Origin: Rugalucina vietnamica
Lineage: Eukaryota; Mollusca; Bivalvia; Lucinida; Lucinidae
DNA length: 64,000 bases
NCBI GenBank assembly: GCA_964017185.1
Contig: OZ024883.1
Location: forward strand, 682,001 to 746,000
Direction: 5' to 3'
The translations under genes were made by a program, and so were the position numbers. Below are positions 62,601 through 64,000 of this stretch, piece after piece; position 1 is the stretch's first letter; each line of letters begins with the position of its first letter. The notes below the pieces were generated by a model that worked only from the letters and a program-made list of their open reading frames with translations, ran no database searches and was not told the origin of the DNA.

Positions 62601-64000
62601 CAATTGATTTTTCCGGTATTGCGTATTGGCGATTTCTTTTGCATTTTCTTACGCTACCAGATCGTTATTAATTGCGTTTTTTTCATATTTTAATTGGGTA
62701 ATTACGCAAATACGCAGCCTAATTAAGGTACTGGTACAATGTACACCTCCCAAGAATAATCAGAAATTGATTGATGCGAGTAACAAGAAAACAAAAAAAC
62801 AAAACACTTAACAGTAATGTCAATTTTCATACCGAATTGAGAACAATCTTAGTTTCAATCTATGTGCTGACAATATATATAAGGTTAGGGTATACGGTGT
62901 AGTCCGGTAACATTGCGCACCTAAGGTATTTCAGGCCTGATCTGACGTGAAATATAAACGCTGACTAACATGACTTACCGTGAGACTTTTTAGTGATTCA
63001 ATAACTCTAATATCATAAGATAAAATGTTAGCAATTTCCATGAAATATAGAAATATCGTGATTGAAACATATGAACCCCCTGGAAAAAATTAGAGGGAAT
63101 TTGTCCCCTAACGTTGCGCACTTCCAAATCAAATGTATATTTTATAGCAACCTGCAGTTTATTCACAGGAGTTGCATTTCTGTCAACATATATGAAAGTC
63201 ATGTGACAAATTACAAACAAGAAGATAAAGAAAAAAATCACGCTGTCTATGATGGCACAAAAATGTCACCACACACTATTTCAAAATTAAAGAAAATCAC
63301 ATATTGGTGCTAAATTGTTCAATCAGAACGGAAGGAAAATCATTTTTGTCTTCAAATTAATCTTGTACACTCTTGTTGATGTAACAAATGAGAAAATAAC
63401 ACTGGTAGTCCAATATTGTTTGAAATCTGGTTTGCATTCCAGGTGCGCTATGTTGCGGGCCGCGCAATGTTAGGGGACTCGACTGTATATATATAAATTT
63501 AAATTCAGTTTTACATCCCTTTCAAGATTATTTCAGCACCGTATGAGACGGGCCAATCTTTAGGTTGGGTAAAAACGCCAAGACCCCCGAGAAAAACCAC
63601 CTGGTACACGCGCAAGCAGAACTTGGCTTATCTCACATGTGGCCAGTTTGGGGCTCGAACCTACACCAGACACAGTGGTGAGATGATCCAGTGATTAAGA
63701 ATCAGCACTGTTAACTGCTAGGTTCAATCCCAGACTTCTCCAGTCTGTCAGTGAGACTATAAACTGACGTCCCGTCTCCATGTGAACGTAGCTGTTGGTG
63801 GGACGTTAACTTAAGCCCTAATTTAATGTATTATTTTCTAGTTGGAGAATGACTCAGAAGCTGTAAAGAATATAATACAATGTTGTAAATCCAAAGACAC
63901 ATGTAAAGCTCCGATCAAGATTAAAGGTCAGAAACAGATGGTGTTACGAGCTGAGGAAGATGAATTAGTTGCGAAGAATGGAACACATTCAGCCCTAGTA
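59603..64000 (+). CDS. Profilin-like gene, exons 1 and 2, truncated by window end
   Basis: Actin-monomer and poly-proline-binding cytosolic protein family. Exon 1 is 59603-59707 (ATG, 35 codons) and ends at a GTAAGT donor in phase 0. Exon 2 starts at 63842 after a TTTTCTAG acceptor and is open to the window end (53 codons). The N-terminus MGDWSVYIAQLQAC, with a Trp at position 4, and SLDGAPW with Trp30 match the profilin N-terminal helix and the DG.xW strand. Exon 2 gives the family pattern of an acidic helix (ENDSEAVKNII), a basic strand IKIKGQKQMVLRAEEDE, then a turn. Animal profilins are about 125-140 residues, so roughly 40-50 residues should follow. It is more Cys-rich than most profilins (four Cys in the 88 residues seen). 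Assignment rests on pattern only. Confidence 0.72.
60226..62252. mobile_element. Middle nested hAT-like MITE
   Basis: Begins TAGAGGTGGGCGG at 60226; the right end, reverse-complemented, reads TAGAGCTGGGTACC and ends at 62252. TTTACGCA on both sides (60218-60225 and 62253-62260) is an exact 8-bp TSD. TAGRGGTGGGC is a familiar hAT terminus. About 760 bp without its own insert; rich in CGGTATACCG-type words. Confidence 0.82.
60954..62211. mobile_element. Innermost nested hAT-like MITE
   Basis: Ends CAGACCTG (60954) and CAGGTCTG (to 62211). GATATACC on both sides (60946-60953 and 62212-62219) is an exact 8-bp TSD. 1258 bp, AT-rich, with subterminal ATTACTTT/AATCGATTA-type repeats at both ends that could bind a transposase. 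No coding frame of note. Confidence 0.85.
62893..63487. mobile_element. Mariner/Tc1-like MITE
   Basis: Left end TACGGTGTAGTCCGGTAACA at 62893 and the right end, reverse-complemented, TACAGTCGAGTCCCCTAACA ending at 63487 share about 20 of 27 bases including ATTGCGC. Both abut TA. An internal third copy of the motif (CCCCTAACGTTGCGCAC) lies near 63105. No transposase. Confidence 0.6.
63676..63825 (+). mobile_element. Second SINE-like fragment next to the exon 2 acceptor
   Basis: B box AGGTTCAATCCCAG lies at about 63720-63733, with a degenerate A box upstream and GACGTTAACTTAAG near 63803 echoing the GACGTTAACTGG of the first SINE. It ends about 15-20 bp before the exon 2 splice acceptor at 63840-63841. 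Confidence 0.45.

Larger units (their letters stand above)
60184..62733. mobile_element. Outermost nested hAT-like MITE
   Basis: TIR CAGTACCTTAATTA at 60184 is matched by its reverse complement ending at 62733. Flanks GTACAAT at 60177-60183 and 62734-62740 form a 7-bp (possibly 8-bp with a mismatch) target duplication. Without the inner insertion it is about 515 bp and non-coding. Confidence 0.75.
59912..62790 (+). mobile_element. tRNA-derived SINE, split by a 2.55-kb nested insertion
   Basis: The head has an A box (GGTAGCCGAGTGGTTAGCGC) at 59921 and a B box (GGGTTCAATCCCC) at 59958-59970, followed by a body containing CCTTCGGATCGGGGACGTTA, a motif I associate with conserved invertebrate SINE centres. 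The first part ends at 60183 where an hAT-like element inserts. The tail appears to resume at 62741 (GTACACCTCCCAAGAATAAT) and ends near 62790. The tail word AATCAGAAATTGATTGATGC resembles the LINE tail at 58175 and 58640. Confidence 0.7.

Noticed and set aside
62990..63313. Two 83-codon frames on opposite strands
   Set aside because: They lie within the mariner-like MITE and overlap each other; no domain.

Overview
This is a gene-poor, repeat-rich stretch of animal nuclear DNA. It has spliced genes with GT-AG introns, satellite arrays, SINEs, LINEs, hAT/Harbinger/mariner-like short elements and TTAGGG-type repeats. The best guess is a mollusc, probably a bivalve or a close lophotrochozoan relative. 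The reasons are an AA15 lytic polysaccharide monooxygenase with Cys-rich tail modules, a Mab-21/cGAS-like gene of the kind greatly expanded in molluscs, and LINE remnants of a style I associate with mollusc genomes. No species is claimed, and nothing could be checked by search.

Layout. (1) 1-33495 is a 363-bp satellite, itself an old dimer of about 182 bp. From 1 to about 18290 it is organised as an 8-monomer, 2901-bp higher-order repeat (HOR) with almost identical copies. It is interrupted at 19733-25281 by a 5.5-kb block of TTAGGG-like repeats, GTCGAC minisatellite and (TA)n. That block has imperfect terminal inverted repeats (TIRs) and an exact 8-bp target duplication (TSD). (2) 33877-37680 is a composite: about 570-bp inverted arms around a 70-bp tandem array, with a Harbinger-like element inside. 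A further copy of the arm lies at 38189-38741. (3) 39128-40700 is a Mab-21/cGAS-like nucleotidyltransferase gene with all three catalytic acidic positions visible but two frameshifts. Behind it are tandem copies of its 3' end. (4) 41563-43250 is a 5'-truncated LINE. (5) 45425-49822 is a second composite: inverted arms around a 187-bp tandem array. (6) 49927-55489 (minus strand) is a complete three-exon AA15 LPMO gene; its first intron is filled by a 15-bp minisatellite that carries a short TIR element. (7) 57019-58670 holds LINE and other repeat remnants, one of which has lost its RT core. (8) 59603 to the window end is the 5' part of a profilin-like gene. Its 4.1-kb intron holds a SINE split by three nested hAT-like elements, a mariner-like element and a second SINE just before the exon 2 acceptor.

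The genes are not an operon and show no shared pathway: a secreted chitin- or cellulose-oxidising copper enzyme, a cytosolic actin-binding protein and a broken innate-immunity-type nucleotidyltransferase. The recurring theme is tandem arrays bracketed by inverted repeats (three independent cases) and mobile elements inserted into tandem arrays (three cases) or into one another.
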